Shown piece by piece: positions 33,679 through 45,900 of a DNA stretch of 64,000 nucleotides. Location of the stretch: positions 3,434,501 to 3,498,500 of the forward strand of contig WAEK01000001.1 of NCBI GenBank assembly GCA_011634665.1, in the 5' to 3' direction. The notes beneath the pieces are model-generated. The model worked only from the letters and a program-made list of their open reading frames with translations. It had not been told where the DNA came from and searched no databases. The position numbers and the translations under genes are program-made. Position 1 is the first letter of the stretch, and each line of letters starts with the position of its first letter. This DNA is from Mortierella sp. BCC40632 (lineage: Eukaryota; Mortierellomycota; Mortierellomycetes; Mortierellales; Mortierellaceae).

Positions 33679-36344
33679 ATTGACAAGCAACATCTACCTA
33701 CATATTTACAGAGATTGAAATAACGAGTCAAGCATATCCCTAATATCCCTTTGGTCAATTAATTTCGTGAGATGGTCGATAACCTTTAAGGGAGAAGACG
33801 TCAGTTCCTAAAAAAAAAAAAAAAAAAAAAAAAGAAAAAAAAAGAAAAAAAAAAGAAAAGAAAAGAAAAGAAAAGAAAAGAAAAGAAAAGAAAAGAAAAG
33901 AAAAGAAAAAGAAAAGAAAAAAAATTAAAAAATGAGTTCAGTGTTTCGATCATTACAATGGCTTCAACTTTTTCGCAAATGGGGCACAAACATAAAAGTA
34001 TCCCAAGCTGGTAGATAATTTAAATGTTTTTCGATACAGCTGACAGATCGTACCTGAAGGCAATCATTAGCCACTACCGATCTCTGAAAAGGATCCCATG
34101 TTGCCTGCAAATCTTTTTGATCCGCGTCAGGTCAAAAAAAAAAGGAAGTAAGGACAGAGCCTTTGTTTTCCTTTGGAGCGTTAAATTTTGTGGTATCGTA
34201 TATGGGTCAGCCATTTGATCTATTGAAATCAAAGTGGTCTCCCGAGGAGACACGCAACGCCTCGAACAGTTGCGTATGACCGAAATGCAATTTGCGCAAA
34301 CTTCCCGTGGTAACATTTGAGCACAGCCGGTGAGCAAATTGACCGTTCTTTCCTATCCTCATATGACTTCCTTTTTTAACTTGACCAATACCATTCTGTA
34401 AAGCGAACGTGTCATCCCGGGGAAGAGTCCATGTAAAAAAAAAGGAAGATATAGGAACAGGCACTACCAGTGCCTGTATAAGATGTTGGTCGGAGAAGTA
34501 AAGCATGAGTCAATCAATAGGGTATTACGATGAAAGAGAAAGGAGAAGGAACGAAAGATGAAAACAAAGGCGTGGGTACCTTCATGGTTAGAGAAGTTTT
34601 AGTGGCAACTTAGGACAAAGAACAAAGAATAGTTCACAAGGCGAGTTAATAGAGGGGCAAGGGTGGCAATGAGGGTTTACCTTTCTTCAGAGACTGGCCA
34701 GGCTATCTCAGTTGTTGATTTCAGTAATAATCGAGAAGAGAGGATATATTGATGAGGACATGTTAATGAACGCTCCAAAAGAAATGCAGAAGGAAGGAAG
34801 CCCTATCCCTTCCAATACACAAAATGACAAAAAGAAAAGAAAAGAAAAAGAAAGGGTATAGAAGATGTTTTACCGAGTGTGAGATTTTTGGTATCAATCG
34901 TCGCTTAAATGTGGAGTAATAAATTAGAAGCTCCCACTGGTTGTCCAAAGAGCAGAGTGGGGTACAAAAGTGCTCTGGATAGGTTATTGGTGCATAGAAA
35001 CAGCTAAAGAACGAGGGAGAGACTTGATAGAGTACACTCCACAATAAAGAAAGATCATAGCTCAAGAGGACACAGAGTGGCATCTTCCACCTGCGCTTTC
35101 CAAAGATCTACAGTAGCCAATCCTAAAATTATCCATTCCGCAATCTGCAGCACCAGCTTCATTAGCATGATATGACTCCGGCAGTATATTTAGTAAGGAT
35201 AAGCAAGATGCTTGATTTCATTGACTTGCTCGCATCATGCTTTTCAAAAGTGAAGATTCATCTCGGCTCCAAAACCAAACCTTTCTTAAGATAAATACCC
35301 TTTGATAGAGTGCGTAGATTGCAGTCCGAGTACCCAGCACTCATCGACCCTCCAATGCAACATGAAGCATGACAGACCGTCTTTCACATCAAACACTCTT
35401 CCATCAAAACTTGAACAAGCCCATTATCGTGAAACCACATCGGCGTCAATACTGACTGTCCTAATACGGTAGTACTGGTCTTTGTACGGGTCTGTGACGA
35501 TAAACTCGACGGCTAGACATTTAGTAACATATCAAGCGAACTCAACACATTCCTGAAGAACAAAGGCTAATTAACAAAGGGGTAGACTGATGAACAAGAC
35601 TAAATGACTAGTAAGGAGAGGAGTGGTTATCAAGAAGAGTTTTGGAACAAAAAACGGAACCAATACTAGGGATGCGCTCGACTATCAACACCTTTCACAC
35701 CTAGAAAGTCCGCCTTTGGACTGCAGCCAAGTCAAATGGATGGACACAAGGGCGTGCTAGCATGGCGTTTCGGCTTGGGCCCGTGGTTCCGGACACGAGC
35801 CGATGATGCTCAAGGTGATAGCTGGGCTCTTGCGTGCGAGGACTAAAGTTGCTCGCGGAAGCTCAGAGCAAGGCGAGACGCATGCTATGAAGCTGATGCT
35901 CTTCAAAGTATGTCTTATCCCCACAACCACAGCCAACTGACCCTTCGATAGCCATCACTCTAGTCGTGTGCCTGTCTTATTCAAGGGGCAGCCCGGGCTT
36001 GTCTGGGCTTCGTTGCGCAAGTGAACCAGAGGTGCGCCGTACTGGCCTCCGTCCTCTCCTTGCTCGAAATAGGCGACGTGTTAGAAATTTCAATGGTCCT
36101 GTCTCCTGAAATGAGAGCGTAGAGTGAACCTGGCCCTTGGTTCTCGCGGAGAAAGAGAGCAATGACCTTTTCTTTTTTTTTCTTTTTTCTTTTTTCTTTT
36201 TCGTTAAGCCATCGTGTGCGACGGGAAGTGACCGAGTTCCAGTAGGACGGGAACGACTGTCCTACCGTGTCGACAGCTTGCCACTCGCCAAGCAGGCGGG
36301 CGTCTTATACGCTTTTTTTTATACTGAAAAGGTGAAAAGGACGT
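33679..36344. other. Intergenic between MFS gene and Kre9-family gene
   Basis: Begins with poly-A and AAAAG repeats (33810-33930). The rest is unique sequence with no convincing ORF; 35690-36130 is more GC-rich, perhaps an old gene fragment, but nothing is recognisable. Confidence 0.5.
33810..33930. repeat. Poly-A plus (AAAAG)n repeat
   Basis: A 23-nt A run, then about a dozen AAAAG-type pentamers, just past the MFS 3' end. Confidence 0.95.
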
Positions 36345-36350
36345 TATAAA
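36345..36350 (+). promoter_or_regulatory. TATA-like box of the Kre9-family gene
   Basis: TATAAA in an AT-rich patch, about 200 bp before the ATG at 36552 and followed by a pyrimidine-rich leader. The position suits a fungal TATA element with a long 5' UTR; not tested. Confidence 0.35.
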
Positions 36351-36551
36351 TAATTGGATTGCATTGCACCGGTCGCTCCGTCTTCCACCCCGCAACCATT
36401 TCTCCGTTCCTTCACTGTCCTTCTGTGCCGTCTCTCCAAACATCTTTTTCCTCGCCCTAGCAGCGGCTCCGCCTCATCTCGACCATCCTCACCCTCACCA
36501 AGGCTACACTTCTCAACCCATCACACCCCGCTGGCCGGTGTATCTACGAAA

Positions 36552-37124
36552 ATGTTTTCAAAGGCTACGATCGCTCTTGCTCTGGTCGCTTTGACCTCCA
36601 CTTCCTTTGTCCAGGCGGATATGCTCCAGATTTCGAACCCGACTCAGGGCCAGACCTGGAAGGTGGGCGAGACAGTTTTCCTGCAATGGAAGGGTAACTG
36701 TGCCTCAATGGGGGCACCCGCCAAAAGTGTCGATGTCAACTTGATGACTGGTGAGCCAACCGCACTCCGATTCGTTGTCCGACTGGCCACCATCGATTGC
36801 TCAGGCAGCAACTCGCGCAAGGAGTTTACAATCACTCCAGACGTGGTCAAGGAATCGGGTACTTTCTCGCTCTCAGTCCAAACGATGCCCCAACTCTCGT
36901 ACTCCAACATTTTTAAGATTGATGTCCCTAACGGAGCGCCGGCATCTGCGGGAGCATCACCGGTCAACACCACCATCACTGGAACCAACACCACTGAAAA
37001 CAATAGCAGCACCGATGGAAACACCACCACAGGACCCCATAATGGAGCTGTAGCCAAGACGACTACCTCGAAGGCTGCAGTTGTCCTGACAGCAGCGGCC
37101 TTTGTTGCTGCACAGCTTCTTTGA
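36552..37124 (+). CDS. GPI-anchored Ser/Thr-rich Kre9/Knh1-family surface protein, 190 aa
   Basis: Start at MFSKATIALALVALTSTSFV, a clear signal peptide cleaved near VQA|D; the open frame upstream lacks this feature. The domain (about 23-125) begins MLQISNPTQGQTWKVGETVFLQW, the hallmark of the yeast cell-wall synthesis protein Kre9/Knh1 N-terminal-like domain (PF10342), with two Cys. It is followed by a Thr/Asn-rich stretch full of NTT/NST glycosylation sequons and a C-terminal hydrophobic tail (AAVVLTAAAFVAAQLL) with small residues before it, typical of GPI attachment. Expected location: cell wall or plasma membrane; precise role unknown. No intron. A TATAAA lies about 200 bp upstream. Confidence 0.86.
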   Translation: MFSKATIALALVALTSTSFVQADMLQISNPTQGQTWKVGETVFLQWKGNCASMGAPAKSVDVNLMTGEPTALRFVVRLATIDCSGSNSRKEFTITPDVVKESGTFSLSVQTMPQLSYSNIFKIDVPNGAPASAGASPVNTTITGTNTTENNSSTDGNTTTGPHNGAVAKTTTSKAAVVLTAAAFVAAQLL

Positions 37125-37619
37125 TCATTTCCAAGCATAGACAGCAGCACTATCTAGTATTTTTATATTCGTTCTCTCTCATCTCTCTCTCTCTCCCTCT
37201 TTCTCTCTCTCTCTCTCTAGCGTCCCACAGAAACTTTAGACACAAAGCATTGTTCACCCCTCTCCCCCCATCAGAAAGTAAAAAAAAGAAAAAAGCCTCT
37301 ATCCCTTAGACCGTGAGGTTTAAGTGGCAAAAATGCCTATCAAAAAAAGAATAGGGAGCTGGATTCAAAAAGGAGCAAATTTACTTTTATTGTGGGGATG
37401 TGTGTGCGGTAATCCTGAAAACATATTCGAGGAGGAGGACATTGCATTCGGGATACTTTTTATTTTTTATTTTAATTTTTTCACAGCTCTTCGAGCGCAT
37501 GAAGCACTTTTTTTTTTTTTTTTTTTTTCCTGGGAAGTGTTTTTCCTTTTAGAAAAACCAACCTCCAAAAAAAAAAAAAAAAAGTTTGTAATTTTTGGTT
37601 GTCGTTGATTGTCACTTTT
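37125..37619. other. 3' flank of Kre9-family gene
   Basis: A CT-rich stretch, then poly-T (37507-37528) and poly-A (37568-37582). No gene. Confidence 0.5.
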
Positions 37620-38760
37620 TCACTGGAGGAGGGGCTACTGTCCTAGTCGAGGTCTGGCGCAGTGGTAAACAGAATTGACAAGACTCCAGGCAAGGTCTTT
37701 GCGAAATTCTCTGTGGGCTTGGGTAGGCTTGTGTGGGCTTCCTACGTCGAGGCATCAGTGATACGAATTGACAATGCTGGTGTCCAGTAGCCAAAAAAAA
37801 AAATAAGGATCCAGTTTCTGCGCGCTGGCTGCCTGGGCGTTGTAACACGGTCTCGACTGGTTGGCAATGACTACATCTCTTATGTTGCAGTTGTAGTTAT
37901 ACAATGGTATTTGGGGTCTTCAACTCTTTCTGAGGAGGATTCCCAAACACTGCTCGCACCTTGTTGGCATTGGTCCTTTATCTTCATCTAATCCATGAAC
38001 TGTTCTCAGGGTTTTAACGGGGCCGTTGTCCTGCCACAGAACGGCCATAACCCCTCCCATCGCCACGCCTGAATGGACGTTCTAGTCCAGTTTTTCGTTT
38101 CTTTCAGCATTGAGTATTCAAGTAAACCTGAGTGATTTCTTGCAGTGCCATATGCACCAATCCCATTATTCCTGAGATGCTGAAGGAGGCCGATATTGCT
38201 GAAGTAGTTGTCCATGTACACACAGAATGGCAGTCAGGTAAATGGAAGCTGCATTACTGGATAGCTAACTATGCTGGATGATGGTGTATGCGTACCCCGC
38301 ATCGAATAGCGACATGACCTTAAATCCTTCCGGAGCGGGGTTGTTCTTGATCCAGGCAGTCTCAGCATTTTTTTTTCCTGAGGATCGTACTATCGCTTCG
38401 TCCACAGACACGTTTGGGGGAACATACATCTTTTTTTGAGATGTGGCGGACATAGGAGAGAAGTGGTTCGAGTCTGCTGCAGCACGTATTGATTACTTTC
38501 GTTTGGTTGGGACATATACAAACAACCCTTGATCTGCTCTTAGTGGATACGTGAGGTGTAATGAGCAATATCGTGAACAGGTCCTTGGGTGTCAGTGTTC
38601 CGGCGTAGACCTCCACCAGCTCGGAAGGTGCCAGAGTAAATAGTGATGGCAATCCAGGTCAAAAGCTCAGTATGACCCATACCACTCCACTCGCGACCTA
38701 AATCCCCTGCTTCCTTTCTCGTGTGTACTGATTGATGTTGGAAAACAACAGTATCAAGCC
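37620..38760 (-). pseudogene. Degenerate piggyBac-type transposase
   Basis: Pieces of a PGBD/DDE_Tnp_1_7 (PF13843) transposase occur in order on the minus strand but in several frames with stops. From the 5' end: REWSGMG...TELLTWIAITIYSGTFR and HDIAHYTSRIH (about 38700-38550); KMYVPPNVSVDEAIVRSSGK and GFKVMSLFDAGY (about 38450-38290), equal to the NVSIDE and GYK/D blocks; VYMDNYFSNIGLLQHLRNNG and IGAYGTARNH (about 38220-38110), the conserved MDN(Y/F)F catalytic block; and VVIANQSRPCYNAQ with DPYFFFGYWTP (about 37890-37780), equal to the VDIANQ...LFFWLLD region. Stops follow HYTSRIH and TIIQHS, and the frame shifts. No terminal inverted repeats or TTAA duplication could be fixed by eye. A dead copy. 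Confidence 0.85.
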
Positions 38761-39437
38761 TCTTATTAGAGAGAGAAAAGTCGGACTATGACGAGTAGAT
38801 TTGAGGGTCCAGCGGTGATGGCGTTCGGTAAACGGGTAAACGGGCGGTTCGATTTGGCGTGCTCGCATGCGTTTCCTGCTTCCTTCTTCAGCAGCCTCCT
38901 CTTCCTCACCACTGATAGGTTCTTGGTCAATTCCTTGTTGGTTCCCGTCTACACTATGAAAGACAAGTATGGGTTCAAGCTCTTTGCTATCTTCTGTGTC
39001 AGTAATCCATTCGCTTTATTGTCAAACCAGTCTTTTGGATGAGCTCTCCTGCACGGGTCACAAACATGATCTCTGATGAATGAGCATTTATTGTCTCCAT
39101 GAAGTGAAGGCCAACGCGAACTTTAACCTCTGACCTGAGAGAATGGGATGTGGCTTAAATTTAAGAAAAAATTAAATTCGGTGACGATTTTTTTTGACTG
39201 GTCGGCCTTTGGATCGAGTGTTTTGAAGCCAGCGCGAAGACATCTCTCTGCCTCCACTATCTACTTCGCTTCTCACCGACTCTGTTGAGGCGCTCGTCTC
39301 TTTTTGCCAAACTCCATTTCTTCATCCTCTACCCACCTTTACCCACCTCTCCCTACCTCCCCCCTACCTCTTTTACACCTCTCTTTGCCTCCTTTGTGCG
39401 CACTGGGAGAGCACCCTGAAGGAGATCTGTCAGTCCT
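38761..39437. other. BRR2 upstream region
   Basis: Follows the piggyBac relic. Pyrimidine-rich from about 39240 onward, as expected of a promoter/leader. No gene. Confidence 0.5.
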
Positions 39438-39903
39438 GTAAGTCATTCCGCCGAGCCACATCACCCTGGACCAGGTCAGACAACGCAAACTCCTCGAGTT
39501 CAATACTCACCATTTTGACCATTCTCGTTCATCCTTCCCATCTTATAGACTGCGCCACCCTTCATCGCCTATCTACAATCCTCCGGTTCTCGACGATTGA
39601 CAGTACGTATTTGTTCAAGCAAAGAGTATCTTCCCAACTACTCTTTTCCTGCTTGTATAAACGACACTAAAAGCCCCATTCGCTTTTGCTCGACCTTTCA
39701 GTCCTCGCAGCCGAGTTTAGGGAGTCGTTTGAATTAGGACAAGGCAAACATTACCTTTGACGTCGTCGCGATCACTTTAGATTGTAAGGACACGCACATC
39801 TACTACAGTTCACCTTTCAGCACCTCTTCTGGAGCTCAAACAACTAAACAAAAAAGCTTTTCTTTAAAAAAAAAAAAAAACCACACCCACACACAGTCTT
39901 TAG
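39438..39903 (+). other. Possible 5'-UTR introns of BRR2
   Basis: Three donor/acceptor pairs sit in the leader: GTAAGT at 39438 with TAG ending 39548; GTACGT at 39603 with CAG ending 39701; and GTAAGG at 39784 with TAG ending 39903, the last enclosing a short poly-A. Together they would leave a short spliced leader ending just before the ATG at 39919. This is pattern reading only; RNA evidence is needed to confirm it. Confidence 0.35.
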
Positions 39904-39918
39904 ATCTTCGTTGTCACA

Positions 39919-42900
39919 ATGGCCGATAAAGTAGCCAAGGACCAACAATATCAATATGCGGCCAACTCCAACTTGGTTCTCCAGGCCAACCGATCAGATC
40001 ACCCGCGCCGTGGAAATGAACCAACAGGAGAGGCTGAGTCGCTCTATGGACGCATTGATCCCAAGGAGTTTGGTAGCAGAGCTATGAGAGACACGTCCAA
40101 GATTGAGGAGGCAAGAAAGAAGAAATCTACTCTAGATGAAAAGGACCTTGAAAGGCGACAGAAGCGCGCCGAGGAAAAGTCGCTTAGGAGTGCATACGGA
40201 TACTCTTCAGTCTTGGCAGCAACAGAGGATCTCGAGAGCGGTGGATATAGACCCCGGACAAGGGAAACGAGGCATACCTACGAACTGATCCTGACGTTTG
40301 TCCAGCGCTATCTGGGGGATGTCTCCCACGAAACAGTCCGGAGTGCTGGAGATCAGGTCCTGGATACCCTCCATACTGATACGCTGAAGGACTTTGATAA
40401 AAAGAAAGAGATCGAGGATCTTATCGGTCCCGTCAGCTCGGATCAGTTTTCTGTACTCGTGAACCTCGGCAAGAAGATCACAGATTACTACCCAGGAACG
40501 GAGGAAGTGAGCGTCGGTCAAGACGGAGAGCTTAAGGCTGCAGGAGACATTGATGAGCAGTATGGAGTTGCTGTCGTCTTTGACGAAGAAGAGGAGAAGG
40601 AAGATATATACTCGCTTCACTCAGAATCTGAAAACGAGGAAGAGGAAACTGGCCTTGATACCGCTCAGGATGTCATTGTAGGCGCAGGAAAGGTCGATCA
40701 AGACGCAGACGGAGCAATGGACGTGGACGAGGATGCTGCAATGCGCGTAGGCGCCTCAGAAAACAAGGTGGATACATCCAAGAAATTGCAACCCCACCAA
40801 GTAGACGCATACTGGCTGCAGCGTTTTATGGCAACTTTCTACAACGATGAGATTGCAGCACAGGAAAAGACGGACGCCGCAATGGAGATTATTGCTTCTG
40901 ACATCAACATGCGCGATTGCGAAAACGAGTTGATGGCTCTCTTTGACTATGATAAGTTCGAGTTGGTCAGTATGCTGACTAGAAACAGAGATGTCATTGT
41001 CTGGTGTACTCGACTGAGCAAGGCTGAAGAACAGGAACGAAAAGAGATTGAGGTCACGATGAAGGAGCGCGGACTAGATTGGATTCTCAAAGCTCTTGGT
41101 CAGCAGGCTGGATCCAAATCTGATCTCCGTCGTCGTGGAGCAGGACAGGCGCCTACGGCTGCAGGACCAGTCACTGCCCTACCTAAAGAAAAGGGTCCAG
41201 CACCAGCAACATCAGCCCCTCGTCAAATTGTCGACTTGGATGCCATGGCCTTTTCACAGGGATCGCATTTGATGTCCAACAGACGTGTCCACCTCCCTGA
41301 GGGCACATTCCGTCGTGAAAAGAAGGGCTACAAAGAGGTTCATGTACCCCAACCAAAGAGACCCGCGACAGACCGAAAGCGTGTTTCAAAGGAGGAGCTC
41401 CCAGAATGGACCCAGAGTTTCTTCCCTAAGGGCTTGAATGACATTCAGTCAGTCGTTTACCCCTTCGCCTATGGCTCCGATGGAAACATGCTTCTCTGTG
41501 CACCCACAGGTGCAGGTAAAACCAACTGCGCTATGCTTACAGTTTTGCATGAGATTGAAAAGTACCGAGACCCTGAGACGGGCGTGATTGACAAGGACAA
41601 CTTCAAGATTGTATACATTGCCCCGATGAAGGCTTTGGTTCAGGAAATGGTAACCACATTTGGCAGCCGTCTTTCACCTCTCGGTTTGTCTGTCCAAGAA
41701 CTGACGGGAGATCGTCAAATGAACAAGCAGCAAATCTCGGAGACCCAGATGATTATCACAACCCCTGAGAAGTGGGATATTATTACTCGCAAGGCCACCG
41801 ACAGGAGCTACACCAACCTTGTCCGCCTGATCATTATCGATGAGATTCACTTGTTGCACGATGACCGTGGACCAGTACTAGAGTCCATTGTCGCTCGTTC
41901 GCTTCGACACATGGAACAGACTCAGGAGCTTGTTCGACTCGTCGGTCTTTCGGCCACACTTCCCAATTACATCGATGTGGCTACTTTCTTGCGCGTGGAC
42001 ACCGAGAATGGCATGTTCCACTTTGATGGCTCTTGGAGACCATGCCCTCTCAAGCAAGAGTTCATTGGTATCACCGAGAAGAAGGCCATCAAGCGTTTCC
42101 AGGTCATGAACGAGGTTACATATGAGAAGGTCATGGAACATGTTACACAACCCGAGGGCGATCAGGTCTTGGTCTTTGTCCATTCGCGCAAGGAAACAGC
42201 CAAAACTGCACAAACTCTTCGCGACATGGCGGTCGAAAAAGAGACGATTACTCACTTTGCTCGTCCGGACAGTGCTGCCCGTGAAGTCTTAATGGTGGAA
42301 GCTGAGCAGGCGTCTGACGCTGCCTTGAAGGAGCTTTTGCCATATGGCTTTGCTATCCATCATGCTGGTATGACTCGCTCTGATCGTCAGGCAGTGGAAG
42401 AACTCTTCATGGCAGGTCATATCAAGGTTCTTTGCTCCACCGCCACTTTGGCGTGGGGTGTGAACTTGCCTGCTCATACTGTTATCATCAAGGGAACCCA
42501 GGTGTATTCGCCCGAGAAGGGTCGCTGGGCTGAGTTGTCCCCACAGGATGTGTTGCAGATGCTTGGAAGAGCCGGTCGTCCTCAGTTCGACAATTATGGT
42601 GAGGGTATTATCATCACGACTCACTCCGAGCTCCAATACTACCTCTCATTGCTCAATCAGCAGCTCCCCATCGAATCGCAATTTATTTCAAAGCTGGCAG
42701 ACAACCTGAACGCGGAGATTGTCCTCGGAACGATCAAGAACCGAGACGAAGCTGTTCAGTGGCTCGGATACACCTATCTTTATGTCCGTATGTTGCGCAA
42801 CCCATCTCTGTATAGCATTTCGCCTGACGAGCTGGAAGATGACCCTTATCTCCAGAAGAAGCGCGTCGACATTGTGCATTCGGCTGCGGCGATCCTTGAC

Positions 42901-45900
42901 AAGTGCAACATGATCAAGTACGACAAGAGAACAGGAAAATTCCAGGGTACCGAACTCGGACGAATTGCCTCCCACTACTACATCTCTCATAACTCAATGG
43001 CAACATACAACCAGCACCTGAAGCCAATGATGTCTCATATTGAGTTGTTCAGAGTTTTCTCGCTCAGCGATGAGTTCAAGTACATCCCTGTGCGTGAGGA
43101 AGAAAAGGCCGAACTTCAAAAGTGGCTCGAGCAAGTCCCTGTGCCTGTCAAGGAGAGCATTGAAGAGCCAACAGCCAAGATCAACGTTTTGCTGCAGTCA
43201 TACATATCTCAACTCAAATTGGAGGGTTTTGCACTCCTTAGCGATATGGTGTATGTCACCCAGAGCAGTGGTCGTATCCTTCGAGCCATTTTTGAGATTT
43301 GCTTGCGTCGAGGATGGGCCCAACTGACTCGCAAGGCATTAGACATGTGCAAGATGGTTGAGAAGAGGCAATGGCTTTCCATGACACCTCTTCGCCAGTT
43401 CAAGGCCATTAATCCAGAGTTGATCAAGAAGATTGAGCGCAAGGAGTTTGAATGGGTTCGGTACTTTGACTTATCCTCACAAGAAATTGGTGAGTTGGTT
43501 GGTGTCCCCAAGGCCGGCAAGCTTCTTGAGCGCTATATCCACGAGTTCCCCAAGATGGACCTGCAGTCGCATGTTCAACCTCTGACACGATCCATGCTGA
43601 AGGTTGAACTGACGATCACTCCTGATTTTAAGTGGGACGAAAAGGTCCACGGCACAGCTGAGGCGTTCTGGATTCTAGTTGAGGACGTTGATGGAGAGAT
43701 GATCCTTCACCAGGAGTCGTTCATCCTGAAGCAGCAATACGCAGAGGAGGAACACTTGATGACATTTACTGTTCCACTCTTCGATCCCCTGCCACCCAAC
43801 TACTTTGTCAGCATCGTTTCAGACAGGTGGCTGCATTCGGAGACTCGGTTCCCAATCTCGTTCAAGCATCTCATTTTGCCTGAAAAGTACCCACCTCATA
43901 CAGAGCTGTTGGATCTTCAGCCTCTGCCAGTCTCTGCTCTTCGCAACCGCGAGTTTGAAGAAATCTTTTCAAAATCTATCCACAAGTTCAACCCGATTCA
44001 GACACAAGTGTTCAACACCCTTTACACTTTGGACGACAATGTGTTTATTGGAGCGCCAACAGGCTCAGGAAAGACGATTTGCGCTGAGTTTGCAATGATG
44101 CGCCAATGGAACAAGAAATCTGTTAAAGGTGCACCAAAGGGCCGTATTGTGTATATTGAGCCCCATCAGGAAGTGATTGATGCTCGACGACTGGAGTGGC
44201 AAGCCAAGTTTGGTGACATTCAGGGAGGCAAGACCATTGTCGCACTCACGGGAGAGACTAGTGCTGATCTCAAGCTTTTGGAGAGAGGCGATGTTATTCT
44301 CGCCACACCAACTCAGTGGGACGTTATCTCTCGTCGATGGAAACAGCGCAAGAATGTGCAGACAATCCAGCTCTTTATTGCGGATGAGCTGCACTTGATT
44401 GGTGGAGATATTGGCCCAACATACGAGGTGATTGTCTCGAGGATGCGTTTCATTGCCTCGCAGGTCGAGTCCAAGATCCGAATTGTGGCTCTGAGCACAT
44501 CTTTGGCCAATGCCCGTGACCTGGGCGAGTGGATTGGTGCAACCAGTCACTCTGTGTTTAACTTCCACCCGATGGTGCGCCCATTGCCGCTGGATGTCCA
44601 TATCCAGAGTTACACGATTCCTCACTTTGCTTCATGGATGATTGCCATGGCTAAGCCGACATACACGGCGATCACGACTCACTCACCCAACAAGCCTGCT
44701 ATTGTTTTTGTGCCATCCAGAAAACAATGCCGATTGACGGTGTCGGAGCTGCTGACGTTCTGTGCTGCGGATGACAAGCCAGATCAATTCCTTCACTGTG
44801 ATCAAGACGTATTGAAGGCTCACCTGGAACATGTTCAGGACAAGGCACTTGCAAGCTCGTTGGAGCACGGTATTGGATTTTTCCATGAGGCGCTCAGTAA
44901 GGGTGACAAGCGGGTGGTCGAAAAACTGTTCGAGACAGGAGCGATCCAGGTTGTGGTTGCATCGAGAGACACATGCTGGGGTATCCCTCTGAGCTCGTAC
45001 ATGGTAGTGGTCATGGGTACGCAGTACTACGACGGCAAGGACCACCGATATGCGGACTACCCTACAACCGATATTCTCCAGATGATGGGTCGTGCCTGTC
45101 GTCCAAACGAAGACGAATCCAGTCGTTGTGTGTTGATGTGCCAGTCGAACCGAAAGGAGTTTTACAAGAAGTTCTTGTTCGAGGCCCTTCCAGTGGAATC
45201 GCATCTGGATCACTTCTTGCACGATCATTTCAACGCAGAGATTGTGACCAAGACAATCGAGAACAAACAGGATGCGGTCGACTATCTGACATGGTCATTC
45301 TTGTACCGTCGTATGGCCCAAAACCCGAACTACTATAATCTCCAGGGAGTAACGCACCGACACTTATCAGACCACCTGTCAGAGCTTGTGGAGACAACAA
45401 TCAACGACCTAGTTACTTCCAAGTGCATTGCGATTGAGGACGAGATGGACGTTTCCCCACTGAACCTTGGTATGATTGCTGCGTACTACAACATCAACTT
45501 CTCGACAGTGGAGTTGTTCAGCTCCAGCTTGACGCCAACCACAAAGCTCAAGGGATTGTTGGAGATCATTTCAACTGCGGCCGAATACGAATCAATCCCG
45601 ATCCGTCATCACGAGGATGTGGTGTTGAAGCGAGTTTACGATCGTCTGCCCGTGAAGCTGAACAATGTCAAGTTTACGAACCCACACCACAAGGCAAACA
45701 TCTTGTTGCAGGCTCATTTCTCTAGAACTCAGTTGCCACCTGATCTGGCCTCAGACCAAGCCATGGTCGTGAGCCAAGTGATCCCATTGTTGCAGGCATG
45801 TGTTGATGTGATCTCGTCCAACGGATGGTTGCCTCCAGCGCTTGCTGCAATGGAATTGTCGCAGATGAGTGTCCAGGCAATGTGGGATCGTGAATCGCCC

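Noticed and set aside
33801..33989. Phe/Leu/Ser-rich minus ORF
   Set aside because: Translation of the AAAAG repeat.
38362..38652. 96-codon minus ORF read as an intact gene
   Set aside because: It is one frame-shifted part of the piggyBac relic.
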